Assembly: GCF_000014965.1 (NCBI RefSeq)
Contig: NC_008554.1
Location: 372,001 to 436,000 of the forward strand
Origin: Syntrophobacter fumaroxidans MPOB
GTDB taxonomy: Bacteria > Desulfobacterota > Syntrophobacteria > Syntrophobacterales > Syntrophobacteraceae
Direction: 5' to 3'
DNA: 64,000 bases
Position 1 is the stretch's first letter. Each line of letters starts with the position of its first letter. The notes under the pieces are model-generated. The model saw only the letters and a program-made list of their open reading frames with translations. It ran no database searches and was not told the origin of the DNA. A program made the translations under genes and the position numbers. Shown here piece by piece: positions 35,048 to 43,425 of the stretch.

Positions 35048-35863
35048 TCAGGGAGCAGTTGCGCCGATTTCGACCTCGGCGGGAGCGAGCACGGGCTCTT
35101 TGTCCCGCCCCGCGGCGGCTTTGGGAAGCCGCACCTTGACCGCCTTCCAGCCACGGTGACGCAGTATGCCGTGAAACGGGGGGTTCCCCGAAACGTTCCC
35201 GGTGAGGCGAACGGAATTGACGTCGAAATCCGGAGGGACCGCCACCTCGCTTCCTTCACTTTCGTCGAAAATGGATTTCATTTCGACGTATTCGGCCAGC
35301 GCCCGGTTGCATCCCTGGTGGACGCTCCGCGCCACGGCCCCAATCTGCGCGTCACCGTAAGGGCTCAGATCCTCCTGGAGGAAATCGATGAAGCGTCCCT
35401 TACTTTGAAGGCTGGACAGCAACTGGATCACCGGCTGCGGAGACGGTTCCGCAGCGGGAGAGGGAGCGGCGGGCGCCGGTCTGTCGGTTTTTGGCTCAGG
35501 CTTGTCCGTCTGAGGAGCCGGGGAGGGAAGGACGCTTTGAGCGGCGGCCTCCACTCGCGCGACAAGGCTTCTGCCCTGGGCCATGACGAACACCCACAGG
35601 ATGAACGTCGCGACCCCTCCGACACCGAGCACCACCAGTGCGACGTAGGTCCTGATCTGGGTGAGGAACTGGTCCAGCGAGGCAAAAGCGGAGCGGGCGT
35701 CCTCGGGCAACGCCGTTCCCCCGGGTTTGAGAAAGGGGTCGACCCACTGGCGCAATCCGTCAACGGTCCTGTCCGCCATGAAGTACAGCAGCCCGACAAG
35801 CACGGCGTTCCAGAAGAAACAGGTCAGCAGCGACTGAACGCTCCAAATGCGTTTCGCCCTCAT
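35048..35863 (-). CDS. DUF2760 membrane-anchored protein, partner of the Hsp70-like protein
   Basis: The 271-residue protein has two N-terminal transmembrane helices (LLTCFFWNAVLVGLLYFMAD and TYVALVVLGVGGVATFILWV), a Pro/Ala-rich linker (residues about 105-140) and a C-terminal DUF2760 domain: QLLSSLQSKGRFIDFLQEDL, SPYGDAQIGAVARSVHQGCN, and PPFHGILRHRGWKAVKVRLP. DUF2760 genes commonly lie next to DUF3731-type Hsp70 genes, so the two should act together, perhaps at the inner membrane. The gene is 280 nt upstream of the Hsp70 gene on the same strand. Confidence 0.85.
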   Translation of the reverse strand: MRAKRIWSVQSLLTCFFWNAVLVGLLYFMADRTVDGLRQWVDPFLKPGGTALPEDARSAFASLDQFLTQIRTYVALVVLGVGGVATFILWVFVMAQGRSLVARVEAAAQSVLPSPAPQTDKPEPKTDRPAPAAPSPAAEPSPQPVIQLLSSLQSKGRFIDFLQEDLSPYGDAQIGAVARSVHQGCNRALAEYVEMKSIFDESEGSEVAVPPDFDVNSVRLTGNVSGNPPFHGILRHRGWKAVKVRLPKAAAGRDKEPVLAPAEVEIGATAP

Positions 35864-36045
35864 GAATGATCCTCCGCGTGCGAATGAATAACGACGACAG
35901 CGATCGTTTCAGCAACAGGCCGGGACCGCGGGCTGGCGACCGCCGTGTTGCATTCCCTGAATTCCGAAGTTGGGTTTCTCGACGCTGGAACCGTCTGTTG
36001 CCCGACAAGCCCGGCGACGAATTTGGGTGCATCTCGATGGACGCT

Positions 36046-37005
36046 TCACCCCGCCAGCGTCTGCATGAGCTCCCCCGCCACCGCCATGGCCTTCGATTCG
36101 AGAGCGCTGCCGATGGCCCCCCGCCGGGACAGCAACGCCAGTTTCTCACGATCCAGCAACCTGGGTCTTCGCCCCGCCTTCTTCACGACATCGACCTCGA
36201 GGTCCAGGTACCGGGCACCGTAGGGGTAGAGCTCTACCGGGGTGTTGACGTTATAATACTCTCCGATGAGCTTGTCATCTTTGGTGTAATAAGCATGTTT
36301 GACGAACCAGGCACCTTCCCTGATGGTGGTCAGTCCGTAGTCTCCGGCCTGGATGGGCACATCGAGGCCGTCGTAGGTGCCTCCCTTTGAAAAGGAGCGC
36401 CTGAAGAGGATGGACTCCGGGGTCGCGTTGACCAGCACCCCCTCGCGCGGCCGCATGGATTTTCCAGAGGGCCTCACGTGTTCGACCCTCACCACCCCGG
36501 CCTTTTCCAGGGGCGCGAGGATTGCCTGCAGGAAAAGGTCCTTCTCCAGCTCGCCTTTCTTCTCGGGATGCAGGGAGAGGGTCCCTTCGGCGCGCTCGAG
36601 CGCGGTGCTGTCCACGATCCGCAGTCGATGATGCCGCAGCAGGGTGGGCGTTACCGCATAGCGGAGTTGGTCGAGCGCTTCCTTGGAAGCGCCCGGCAGC
36701 TCCATCCGGGCGCTCATCAGGCCGTCGTCGGAATCGTCCTGGTCCAGTTCGACCAGCACCGCATCGAGCAGATGCTTTCGGATGCAGTCCAGCAAGCGGC
36801 AGATGGACTCCGCTTCGCCGAAAATGTCCAGTCCCTGGAAATCGTCTCGATCCATGAGCAGGACATCGTGGGTTTCGTCGCAGGGTTCGATGGAAAAGCG
36901 CTCGCGGATTTTGACGGACGGCTCGACCACGCGGTGTCCCGAATCGAGGAGAAGCTTGGTCAAGGCGGTACTGTAGATGCTCCGAATCTTCGCTCTGATG
37001 GTCAT
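36046..37005 (-). CDS. FAU-1/RNase E-G-like protein with DUF402 domain
   Basis: The 319-residue protein begins MTIRAKIRSIYSTALTKLLL, then DSGHRVVEPSVKIRERFSIE, which resembles the start of archaeal FAU-1, an AU-rich RNA-binding ribonuclease. The C-terminus carries a DUF402 domain (IQAGDYGLTTIREGAWFVKH, KDDKLIGEYYNVNTPVELYP, YGARYLDLEVDVVKKAGRRP). The likely role is RNA binding or processing. ATG 37005 lies five bases after GGAGG; the TTG at 37017 overlaps that site and is rejected. It lies in line with the DUF2760 and Hsp70 genes but a shared function is not established. Confidence 0.78.
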   Translation of the reverse strand: MTIRAKIRSIYSTALTKLLLDSGHRVVEPSVKIRERFSIEPCDETHDVLLMDRDDFQGLDIFGEAESICRLLDCIRKHLLDAVLVELDQDDSDDGLMSARMELPGASKEALDQLRYAVTPTLLRHHRLRIVDSTALERAEGTLSLHPEKKGELEKDLFLQAILAPLEKAGVVRVEHVRPSGKSMRPREGVLVNATPESILFRRSFSKGGTYDGLDVPIQAGDYGLTTIREGAWFVKHAYYTKDDKLIGEYYNVNTPVELYPYGARYLDLEVDVVKKAGRRPRLLDREKLALLSRRGAIGSALESKAMAVAGELMQTLAG

Positions 37006-37210
37006 GGGGTCCTCCAACTCACGGAATGCAAAGAATCGTGTGCTCCATACTCCGGCCGCGCATCAACTTTATCAACTTCCACGGAGAGCATATTCCTACG
37101 GCTATTCATAAGCACTCTCAGGCAGTCCGAAAAGGCCGCGCGGGCACTTTACGCCTGATGCGCCTCGGACCCCTGCGGCGCACAAAGGCAACATTCCACC
37201 GGGGGCGCCC

Positions 37211-38356
37211 TCATTCGGGCATCGCTTGCCGTCCACGGGTCTCCCGATCCAGGAACCGGCGGAAGCGCGTCTCGTCCTCTCCAAAGTCGATTTCCAGGTC
37301 GGGCACGCACACCACGCGCCGCAGAAATCCGGGAAGCCGAACGGCGTCCTTTTGAGTGGTGATGAGCAAGTCAGCCGAACAGGCACGGACTGCGTCGAAC
37401 AGGGCGGCGGTATCGCGGGCCGTCGGCCGGTGATGGTCCGGAAAGGCGAACGCCATGCGCAGGTCGATCTCCAGCGCTTCGAGCAGAGAAAAGAAGGACT
37501 TGGGGTCGGCGATCCCCGCAAAAGCCACGGCAGGCCGTGCGACCATGCTCCTCAAGGGAACGACGGCTCCCCCCAGACCCGCGTGGAACCCCCTCAGTAT
37601 GTGCTGTGCCGCAAATACCGGCTTGTCGGGAAAGGCTTTGTCGAGTTGCGCGCGAGTGCGCGCGACAGACTCCGGTTCGACGGCTCGAGTCAGGACGATG
37701 GCGTGCGCACGCGCCAAGTGTGCCTTGGGTTCGCGCAATGGTCCCAGGGGCAGCGTGAAACCGTTTCCGAAGGGATTTGACGCATCCAGCAGGACGAGAT
37801 CGAGATCCCGTTCGAGCGCATGATGTTGAAAGCCGTCGTCAAGAATGACGAGATCCGCCCGGGAAGATTCGATCGCAAGGATTCCGGATTCCCATCGGTG
37901 CTTTCCGACATATACCGGCGTGTCTCCCAGTTCGAGTGCCAGCATGGCCGGTTCGTCGCCGTACTCGAGCGCCAGGACGGACAACTCGCCCGAGGAAGGC
38001 ACGCGGCCCGGGGCGCTCCCGCTTCTCCCGTATCCTCTGCTGAGCACCGCGACTCTACGGCCCCCGTTCTTGAAATATCGGGCGAGCCACAGGGTAAGGG
38101 GCGTCTTGCCGGTTCCTCCCACGGCCAGGTTCCCCACGCTGACGACGTATGCGGGCAGGCGGCGTCGGCGGAAACGGGATCGCCGCCGGTCCATCTCGAA
38201 GCCTGCCCGGTAAGTCATGGAAGTCAGCTTGATGGCGGAAAGCAGGGGACCTCCGCGAAGGGTCTCGGGGGCCGAGTACCACAGTCGCCGCACGCGGGCC
38301 GAAAGCCGTCTGATGGCCTGAAAACGCCCCGTGCCGAGGATGATTGACGTCTGCAT
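37211..38356 (-). CDS. lpxK: Tetraacyldisaccharide 4'-kinase LpxK
   Basis: The 381-residue enzyme phosphorylates the lipid A disaccharide at the inner membrane to give lipid IV-A. Landmarks: Walker A VSVGNLAVGGTGKTPLTLWL near residue 73, VAVLSRGYGR, YGDEPAMLA, ADLVILDDGFQHHALERDLD near 166, and NPFGNGFTLPLGPLREPKAH. Length is slightly above the usual 320-350 because of a longer N-terminus. GAAGGAAGG precedes the ATG. It shows the organism makes lipid A; no other lpx gene is near. Confidence 0.95.
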   Translation of the reverse strand: MQTSIILGTGRFQAIRRLSARVRRLWYSAPETLRGGPLLSAIKLTSMTYRAGFEMDRRRSRFRRRRLPAYVVSVGNLAVGGTGKTPLTLWLARYFKNGGRRVAVLSRGYGRSGSAPGRVPSSGELSVLALEYGDEPAMLALELGDTPVYVGKHRWESGILAIESSRADLVILDDGFQHHALERDLDLVLLDASNPFGNGFTLPLGPLREPKAHLARAHAIVLTRAVEPESVARTRAQLDKAFPDKPVFAAQHILRGFHAGLGGAVVPLRSMVARPAVAFAGIADPKSFFSLLEALEIDLRMAFAFPDHHRPTARDTAALFDAVRACSADLLITTQKDAVRLPGFLRRVVCVPDLEIDFGEDETRFRRFLDRETRGRQAMPE

Positions 38357-38876
38357 GTGCCTTCCTTCAACGGTTTTCGACCGGGCATGTTTCCGAAGCG
38401 GATGCAGCGCGTTTCTGTCGCCCCCGCTCCGGGGGCCGCCGTGTTGCAGGGGGGTACGCGCCGGTCACGTTCGCCCTGCGCCGCTGCAATGCGACGGTCT
38501 TCGGAGCCCGCGCCCGGCTCGTTTCAACCATACCACAAAGGTTCGATGCGACAGGAGAGAAAAGCTCGCAAGCATGTGCCGGTGCATCGGCTAGGAAAAG
38601 AGGCGGGGATGTGATATTTTGGAACAGGCCGCGGCTGAAGAAAAAGAGGTCCTCCGGGAAGCCAGCTTTTCCGGGGTCCGCCGCGGCGAGGCCCTCGCGG
38701 GAATGGCATGCGTTTTTCGCCCGTTTTGAAGGGGCTTGAGTCGAGGGAATTCATGACGACCGCCAAAGGGCCGCTGAAGGGCCGTTTCCCGGGATAAGGC
38801 GGGTTGCTCCGGCGGCGCCGTCACGGGGGTAAGGGAGCAACCGGACGTAGCGGATGGCGCCGCGAGACGGAGAAGC
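38357..38876. other. Gene-less divergent region between lpxK and the TIGR02757 gene
   Basis: About 520 bp. Frames crossing it have no protein-like composition. Promoters for both divergent genes should be here, but none matches the consensus well. Confidence 0.4.
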
Positions 38877-39689
38877 ATGAGTCGGCAATACATCGTTCGC
38901 GGTTCCCTGCATTTGGGCCGCCTGTCGGAGTCGAAACCCGGGAAGGCCGCATTTGACGAACTGTACGATCGTTTCAACCGGCGGGAGTACGTCCATCCCG
39001 ACCCGGTGGAATTTCTTCATGAGTATGACGATCCGCGGGACCGGGAAGTGGTGGGAATCGTTGCGTCCGCGCTCGCTTATGGCCGGGTGAGGCAGATACT
39101 CGGGAGCGTTGCCGAGGCGCTTCGGAGGATGGGGGCCTCTCCCGCGGATTTCGTGCGATCGAGTTCCCCGGGGTTAATCAGGAACGTTTTTGAGGGCTTC
39201 AAACACCGTTTCACCACCGGGCATGAAGTCGCCTCGATGCTGATCGGGGTGAAAAGGATGCTGGAACGTCACGGTTCCCTGGAGGACTGTTTTGCCTCTT
39301 TTCGCAAGAATGCCGATGAGACGGTCCTTCCGGCCCTGTGTGCTTTCGTCGGCGAACTGGACGGTTCCCCCGGGTCGCGGAGCATGTTCCTGCCTTCTCC
39401 CGCAAGAGGGAGCGCCTGCAAGCGTTTCAACCTGTTCTTGCGCTGGATGATCCGCCGCGACGAGGTGGATCCGGGAATATGGACTGCCGTACCCGCTTCC
39501 CAACTGGTGGTTCCCGTGGACACTCACATGCACCGCATCGGACGCGCACTTGGCTTCACCGTGCGAAACGGCGCGGATCTCAGGACCGCTCTCGAAATAA
39601 CGGACGCTTTCAGAACCATCTGCCCGAGCGATCCGGTACGATACGATTTCGCATTGACACGGATCGGGATTCTCAACGAGAACTCCTGA
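38877..39689 (+). CDS. TIGR02757/DUF2400 family protein
   Basis: The 270-residue protein matches the TIGR02757 family: YDRFNRREYVHPDPVEFLHE, REVVGIVASALAYGRVRQIL, HRFTTGHEVASMLIGVKRML, ACKRFNLFLRWMIRRDEVDP, QLVVPVDTHMHRIGRALGFT and CPSDPVRYDFALTRIGIL. The family is conserved in many bacteria but its reaction is not known to me; the fold recalls HhH-GPD DNA glycosylases and the VPVDTHMHR segment mirrors the VDTH(V/I)xR motif of endonuclease III. GGAGAAGC precedes the ATG. Confidence 0.88.
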   Translation: MSRQYIVRGSLHLGRLSESKPGKAAFDELYDRFNRREYVHPDPVEFLHEYDDPRDREVVGIVASALAYGRVRQILGSVAEALRRMGASPADFVRSSSPGLIRNVFEGFKHRFTTGHEVASMLIGVKRMLERHGSLEDCFASFRKNADETVLPALCAFVGELDGSPGSRSMFLPSPARGSACKRFNLFLRWMIRRDEVDPGIWTAVPASQLVVPVDTHMHRIGRALGFTVRNGADLRTALEITDAFRTICPSDPVRYDFALTRIGILNENS

Positions 39690-39907
39690 CCGGGGACAGT
39701 GGCGCTCGCGTCGTCGCATGATTAAATATCGGGTGCGCCTCGTCCCGCTGCGGAACGGAATCGCTCCCGGGAGCGAACACGCGGAGGACAAGCAAAAATG
39801 CCCGGGGCTTGGCCGCCGGTTTATGGGAAGGCCGCGTCACAGGCGTTGGGAATGATTCCCGCGGTGACGCACAACGACATATCATGACGAAAACGAGGAG
39901 ATCGAAG

Positions 39908-40153
39908 ATGGCGGATTGTGATGTCATGCTCTACGCGCTCAGCACCTGCATTCACTGCAAAAACACCAAGGAATACCTGGACGGTTGCGGGGTCAAATAC
40001 GACTGTGTCGAAGTGGACAAGCTTGAAGGCGATGAAAGGAAGAACATCATCGAGGAAATCAAGAAGGTGAATCCCAGTTGTTCCTTTCCCACGATCATCA
40101 TCGGGGACAAGATCATCGTCGGTTCAGGAAGGAAGAAATCAAGGAGGCTCTGA
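39908..40153 (+). CDS. Glutaredoxin-like protein with C-terminal frameshift
   Basis: The 81-residue thioredoxin-fold protein has a CIHC active site (LYALSTCIHCKNTKEYLDGC), the cis-Pro region SCSFPTIIIGDKIIVG and normal glutaredoxin length. The last eleven residues (SGRKKSRRL) do not fit the family. Inserting one base in the GGTTCAGG at about 40120 restores FRKEEIKEALNL and a stop, TGA at 40159-40161, overlapping the ATG of the next gene as TGATG. This looks like a one-base deletion or a sequencing error. ATG 39908 has GAGGAG eight bases upstream. It likely works with the FTR-like reductase next door. Confidence 0.85.
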   Translation: MADCDVMLYALSTCIHCKNTKEYLDGCGVKYDCVEVDKLEGDERKNIIEEIKKVNPSCSFPTIIIGDKIIVGSGRKKSRRL

Positions 40154-40160
40154 ATCTGTG

Positions 40161-40493
40161 ATGGATAAGGAACAGCTCTACGAGATGTTGGAACGGGCCC
40201 AGGAAGCCAAGGGGTACTACTTCAACAAAGATCGGAAAAAGGTCCTGGAACTTCTCGAAAGCCTCTTGATCAACCGGGAACGGTACGGGTACATGGCCTG
40301 TCCGTGCCGCCTGGCATCCGAGGACCGCGAGAGGGACAGGGACATCATCTGCCCGTGTGTTTATCGGGAGCCGGACGTCGCGGAATTCGGGAGCTGCTAC
40401 TGCAATCTCTACGTATCCCGGGAATGGAACGAAGGGAAAATTCCCGAAACATACGTCCCGGAGCGTCGTCCCGTGGAGAAGATGCTCTTTTAG
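40161..40493 (+). CDS. Ferredoxin-thioredoxin-reductase-like catalytic subunit
   Basis: The 110-residue protein has the FTR catalytic cysteine set: CPC, 14 residues, CPC, 12 residues, CYC (in MACPCRLASE, DIICPCVYRE, GSCYCNLYVS). Chloroplast and cyanobacterial FTR has CPC-X16-CPC-X8-CHC, so spacing differs and the His next to the redox Cys is Tyr. These proteins hold a [4Fe-4S] cluster next to a redox disulfide and reduce thioredoxin-like partners with ferredoxin electrons. Its partner is probably the glutaredoxin-like protein just upstream, with which it seems translationally coupled. No FTR variable subunit is present, as is normal in anaerobes. Confidence 0.9.
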   Translation: MDKEQLYEMLERAQEAKGYYFNKDRKKVLELLESLLINRERYGYMACPCRLASEDRERDRDIICPCVYREPDVAEFGSCYCNLYVSREWNEGKIPETYVPERRPVEKMLF

Positions 40494-40538
40494 GACGAAG
40501 CGGGCCTGCGGTTCCGCAAAGCCCGCCGCCCATCTTAC

Positions 40539-40565
40539 GGCTCCGATCCGGCCCGGATCGGGGCC
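40539..40565 (+). terminator. Terminator-like hairpin after the FTR-like gene
   Basis: A 12-bp stem, GGCTCCGATCCG (40539-40550) with CGGATCGGGGCC (40554-40565), has one G-T pair and a three-base loop. It lies 46 nt after the stop. Only a short T-run follows. Confidence 0.5.
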
Positions 40566-40770
40566 GTGTCGTTTGGTGCGCCCCGTTCCAATACGCCATC
40601 GGCGTGGGAGCGGGAATGACGACCCGCCGGTTTGCAGGCCTCCCGCCATGAAGCATTGAGCGAGGCCGCCCTCGTCATGGGGGCGGCGACTTATACGGAT
40701 TTACCTAGAAAATAGATTCCCGGGTGAGTCTGTTTTCATGCTTCGCGGGTGTCGCAGGGGGCATGGATAA

Positions 40771-40909
40771 TTGCGTTCAAAATGATACTCTAAAAGCGTG
40801 GGGGACGTATCCCCCACACCCTCTCGCCGCTTCGCGGCTCCGAAACTTGGGGGGGCGGGGGAATCATTCCCCCGCTCTTTTGTGCTTGAAAGATCCATCT
40901 TGAATGCAA
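40771..40909. repeat. Palindromic repeat element, copy B (139 bp)
   Basis: The ends TTGCGTTCAAAATGAT (40771-40786) and ATCCATCTTGAATGCAA (40893-40909) are imperfect inverted repeats and nearly match those of copy A. Inside are perfect hairpins: GTGGGGGA/TCCCCCAC (40798-40817), GCCGC/GCGGC, and GCGGGGGAA/TTCCCCCGC (40855-40875). The element lies in a gene-less gap. It has no coding capacity. Confidence 0.65.
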
Positions 40910-40994
40910 CTTCGTATTACGGGGTGCCGCCGAACAATTCACGCCAGGGCGTTCAAAAGCAGGCAAGCATTCTCTCAGTCATCACAAGGACTGG

Positions 40995-41060
40995 CAGGGG
41001 TAACCCCTGTCCATGCGGAGTGAATGTAGGGGCCGGCGGGATTTATTCCCGTCCGGCCCC
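40995..41060. repeat. Two adjacent GC hairpins
   Basis: CAGGGGT/ACCCCTG (40995-41009) and GGGGCCGG/CCGGCCCC with an inner GGGA/TCCC (41029-41060). Segments of the type TAGGGGC...GCCCC are a common dispersed repeat style; a related stretch is seen at 45240-45320. Confidence 0.5.
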
Positions 41061-41124
41061 GAAATGGGTACCATTATCAACGCAGGCTGGTATCAGTTCG
41101 TTAAGAATTTATTAAATGCTTATC

Positions 41125-41155
41125 TTTACAAAGGGTGGGTAAGTTATCATATTAT
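41125..41155 (+). promoter_or_regulatory. Candidate promoter of the mucR-type gene
   Basis: TTTACA (41125-41130) and TATTAT (41150-41155) are 19 bp apart in an AT-rich stretch 59 nt upstream of the ATG. The spacer is longer than ideal. Confidence 0.35.
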
Positions 41156-41213
41156 ATCAATGACGATGGTCCCGTTTAGTCCTATAGCGAGGTTCACTCA
41201 AAGGAGACATTCC

Positions 41214-41747
41214 ATGGACAAGAAATTGCTGGAACTTGCGGTGGAAATAGTCCAGGCACAAGTTTCCATCGGCAAGATGACAGGGGAGGAGATCGAATCG
41301 GTTCTGGTCAGGGTATACAATGCGCTGCACCGGATGAGGCGCGCCGAGGAGGAAGGGCGTCCGGTGGCCATGGAGGAAATCGGGTACGGAGCCGCCGACG
41401 AACACGAACCACCGGGAAAGGGCGATCCGCGCGACTCGATCCAGGAAGACCAGGTCATCTGCATGGAATGCGGCTCTCAGTTCCGGCAACTCACCGCCAA
41501 CCACCTGCGCACGCATCAACTGACGCCCCGCGAATACAAACGCAAGTGGGGGTTCCCGCTCAAGCAGCCGCTGGCTGCCCGTGTACTGACGAAGTTGCGC
41601 AGCCGTTCCGCAAAGAAGCGGGGTCTGCCCCAGAAATTGCAGCAGTACCTGGAAGACCAGCGGCGCAGAAAAGGCCTCGCCACCCCCGAAATGCACGAAA
41701 CAACCAAGCGCAGGCCGGGAAAGTCGGTGAAAACCGGCAGTGCGTAG
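41214..41747 (+). CDS. MucR/Ros-type zinc-finger transcriptional regulator
   Basis: The 177-residue protein starts MDKKLLELAVEIVQAQVSIG, the helical oligomerisation part of MucR proteins, and has the Ros finger VICMECGSQFRQLTANHLRT then HQLTPREYKRKWGFP (C-X2-C-X9-H-X3-H). The C-terminus is basic and longer than usual. MucR-type proteins repress surface, motility and horizontally gained genes by binding AT-rich DNA. AAGGAGA lies seven bases before ATG 41214; a longer in-frame start at 41013 is rejected. Confidence 0.92.
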   Translation: MDKKLLELAVEIVQAQVSIGKMTGEEIESVLVRVYNALHRMRRAEEEGRPVAMEEIGYGAADEHEPPGKGDPRDSIQEDQVICMECGSQFRQLTANHLRTHQLTPREYKRKWGFPLKQPLAARVLTKLRSRSAKKRGLPQKLQQYLEDQRRRKGLATPEMHETTKRRPGKSVKTGSA

Positions 41748-42256
41748 GGAGCGTGCGGGTCCCACCCGGGAGTGCGGGGAGAAGTGCGACGTCCCTTCGA
41801 GCTTCCGTGAGGCGGGGGCTCACAACGCAACGTCCAGATCATTCCGGATATTCATGCGAATCGTCATGAGCCGAGGGCTCGCAACGCATTATTGAAATGT
41901 GTCATGACAGGGCATCTTCGAAAGAAGGCTGGAGCTCGGCAGGCGGAGCGTTTCCTGCCCGAATGACGGTTGCATCTTCCCACAGGCTGTCATTCCCCGG
42001 GGGGCATCCTCGAAGCGTGAGAACCGGGCCCGTGGCGAAGTGCCCCGAGGCCGCCCGGCTTATACCTACCTCTTCGCGTTCAAGATCACACGACACCGGT
42101 TGGCCGGGCTGTGCGGCCGGTCGGTCACGCCATGTTCCCACGCCGCAGAGATCGTCCGCAAGGGGGCGCAGGCCGGACACCTGCAAGGCCGGACACATCC
42201 AAGGGGAGGATTTGACGCTCTCCCGTCCATATTCCCATCGGGAACGCGAGCTTGGG
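41748..42256. other. Gene-less convergent region
   Basis: About 510 bp between the MucR gene and the cysteine-rich gene. A segment at 42075-42098 (CGCGTTCAAGATCACACGAC) resembles the left end of repeat element A, but no matching right end was found. No terminator stands out. Confidence 0.4.
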
Positions 42257-42898
42257 TTATTTTTCCGTGCAGGGACATTCGGAACCGGTCGAGTGAACCT
42301 CTTTCAGTCTGCAACCGCTCTTGTCATGAAGGCTTTCCAGTCCAAGTCGGTATGACCTCGTATCGAGCAGCGTGTTGATCACTTGTCTCTGGGTCGCAGG
42401 CTTCTCGGCTTGAAACAGCCCCATCTGCGGCTCGCACAGGAACCACACGCAGACGTAGGGCCGTTCGTCCCTGGGGAGCAGGCATCCCCCGGAGGTCAGA
42501 TATCGGCAGGCTTCACCCGGGGTCCTGCGAGTCTGGCCCGGAGGGACAGGTTTGCCGGTTCCAAGGAGGTAGAGGAGGTCGGCGCGGTTATAGAACACTT
42601 CCCGGCCGTCACAGCAGGGGTTCCCGCAGGACGGGCAGGTCTCCCTGCAGTAACGGTCCATGAGCGTGTCCAGCGCTTTGATATTAAGGGAGATCTCGTT
42701 TGCGACGGCTTCAAGAAGGCGCCTGTGCGCGGGGTCGATCTGCCCGGCCAGGGTCCTGACGGCATCCTGCCAGCATTCGTCGGTCATCGGACGGCGAAAT
42801 TCGGAAGACTCCTCGGTCCTTGTGATCGGCACAGGGCAAAGCCGATGAAAAGGGAAGGGGGGTCCGGCTTCGCGGCCCCTCAGGCGTGTCGCGGGCAT
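42257..42898 (-). CDS. Cysteine-rich protein, possible metal-cluster (YkgJ-like) protein
   Basis: The 213-residue protein has a dense cysteine pattern: YCRETCPSCGNPCCDGREVF, then EACRYLTSGGCLLP, then YVCVWFLCEPQ, and a last CPC near the end. This resembles YkgJ-type Fe/Zn-cluster proteins, whose role is unclear. ATG 42898 is one base after the universal-stress-protein stop and has GAGGAA upstream, suggesting coupling; however, the part before the ATG at 42787 is low in protein character, so the true start may be 42787 (176 residues). Confidence 0.65.
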   Translation of the reverse strand: MPATRLRGREAGPPFPFHRLCPVPITRTEESSEFRRPMTDECWQDAVRTLAGQIDPAHRRLLEAVANEISLNIKALDTLMDRYCRETCPSCGNPCCDGREVFYNRADLLYLLGTGKPVPPGQTRRTPGEACRYLTSGGCLLPRDERPYVCVWFLCEPQMGLFQAEKPATQRQVINTLLDTRSYRLGLESLHDKSGCRLKEVHSTGSECPCTEK

Positions 42899-42899
42899 G

Positions 42900-43379
42900 T
42901 CAGGGTTCCTCGATGAAATCGTGTTCAATGGGCCGCACCACCAGAACCGGGCACCGGGCCCGATTGATCACGTCCTGCGCGACGGTGCCGACTGAGCCGT
43001 TTGCCGACGCGGCGTGCCCCTGGCTCCCCACAACGATGAGATCGATCGAATACTCCCCGGCCGCACTGACGACCTCCTCCACCGGTTCGCCCTTGCGAAT
43101 CAGGAATTCCGCCTCGACTCCCGCCAACTCTTCTTTCGACACGAACTCCCGGAGGTCGTTTTCCCGATCCTCCATCAATTTCCTGAGAGCCTGCAGGAAG
43201 TCACCCTTGTAGCCCTTGCTGCTCAATTCCTGCAGGGCATCCATAATGCGCTGATTGACCGTGTGCAGAAAGCACAGCCGGGCCCCGAGACTGTGGGCGA
43301 GGGTCAGACCGTACCGGACCGCTTCGGCTGAATTCCTGGAGAAATCGACAAGAACGAGTATTTTCCCGATATCGACCAT
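42900..43379 (-). CDS. Universal stress protein (UspA family, ATP-binding type)
   Basis: The 159-residue protein starts MVDIGKILVLVDFSRNSAEA, has a long central helical insert, and ends with VVGSQGHAASANGSVGTVAQ, a complete G-X2-G-X9-G-(S/T) ATP-binding motif as in MJ0577-type Usp proteins. The last strand is CPVLVVRP. The role is nucleotide-linked stress survival. AGAGGA precedes ATG 43379; the frame opens further upstream but that part overlaps the glycosylase gene end and is Arg-rich. Confidence 0.92.
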   Translation of the reverse strand: MVDIGKILVLVDFSRNSAEAVRYGLTLAHSLGARLCFLHTVNQRIMDALQELSSKGYKGDFLQALRKLMEDRENDLREFVSKEELAGVEAEFLIRKGEPVEEVVSAAGEYSIDLIVVGSQGHAASANGSVGTVAQDVINRARCPVLVVRPIEHDFIEEP

Positions 43380-43425
43380 CTTTTCCTCTCTCGATGGATT
43401 GCCCGACGCAGGCTGTGCCGTTCGA

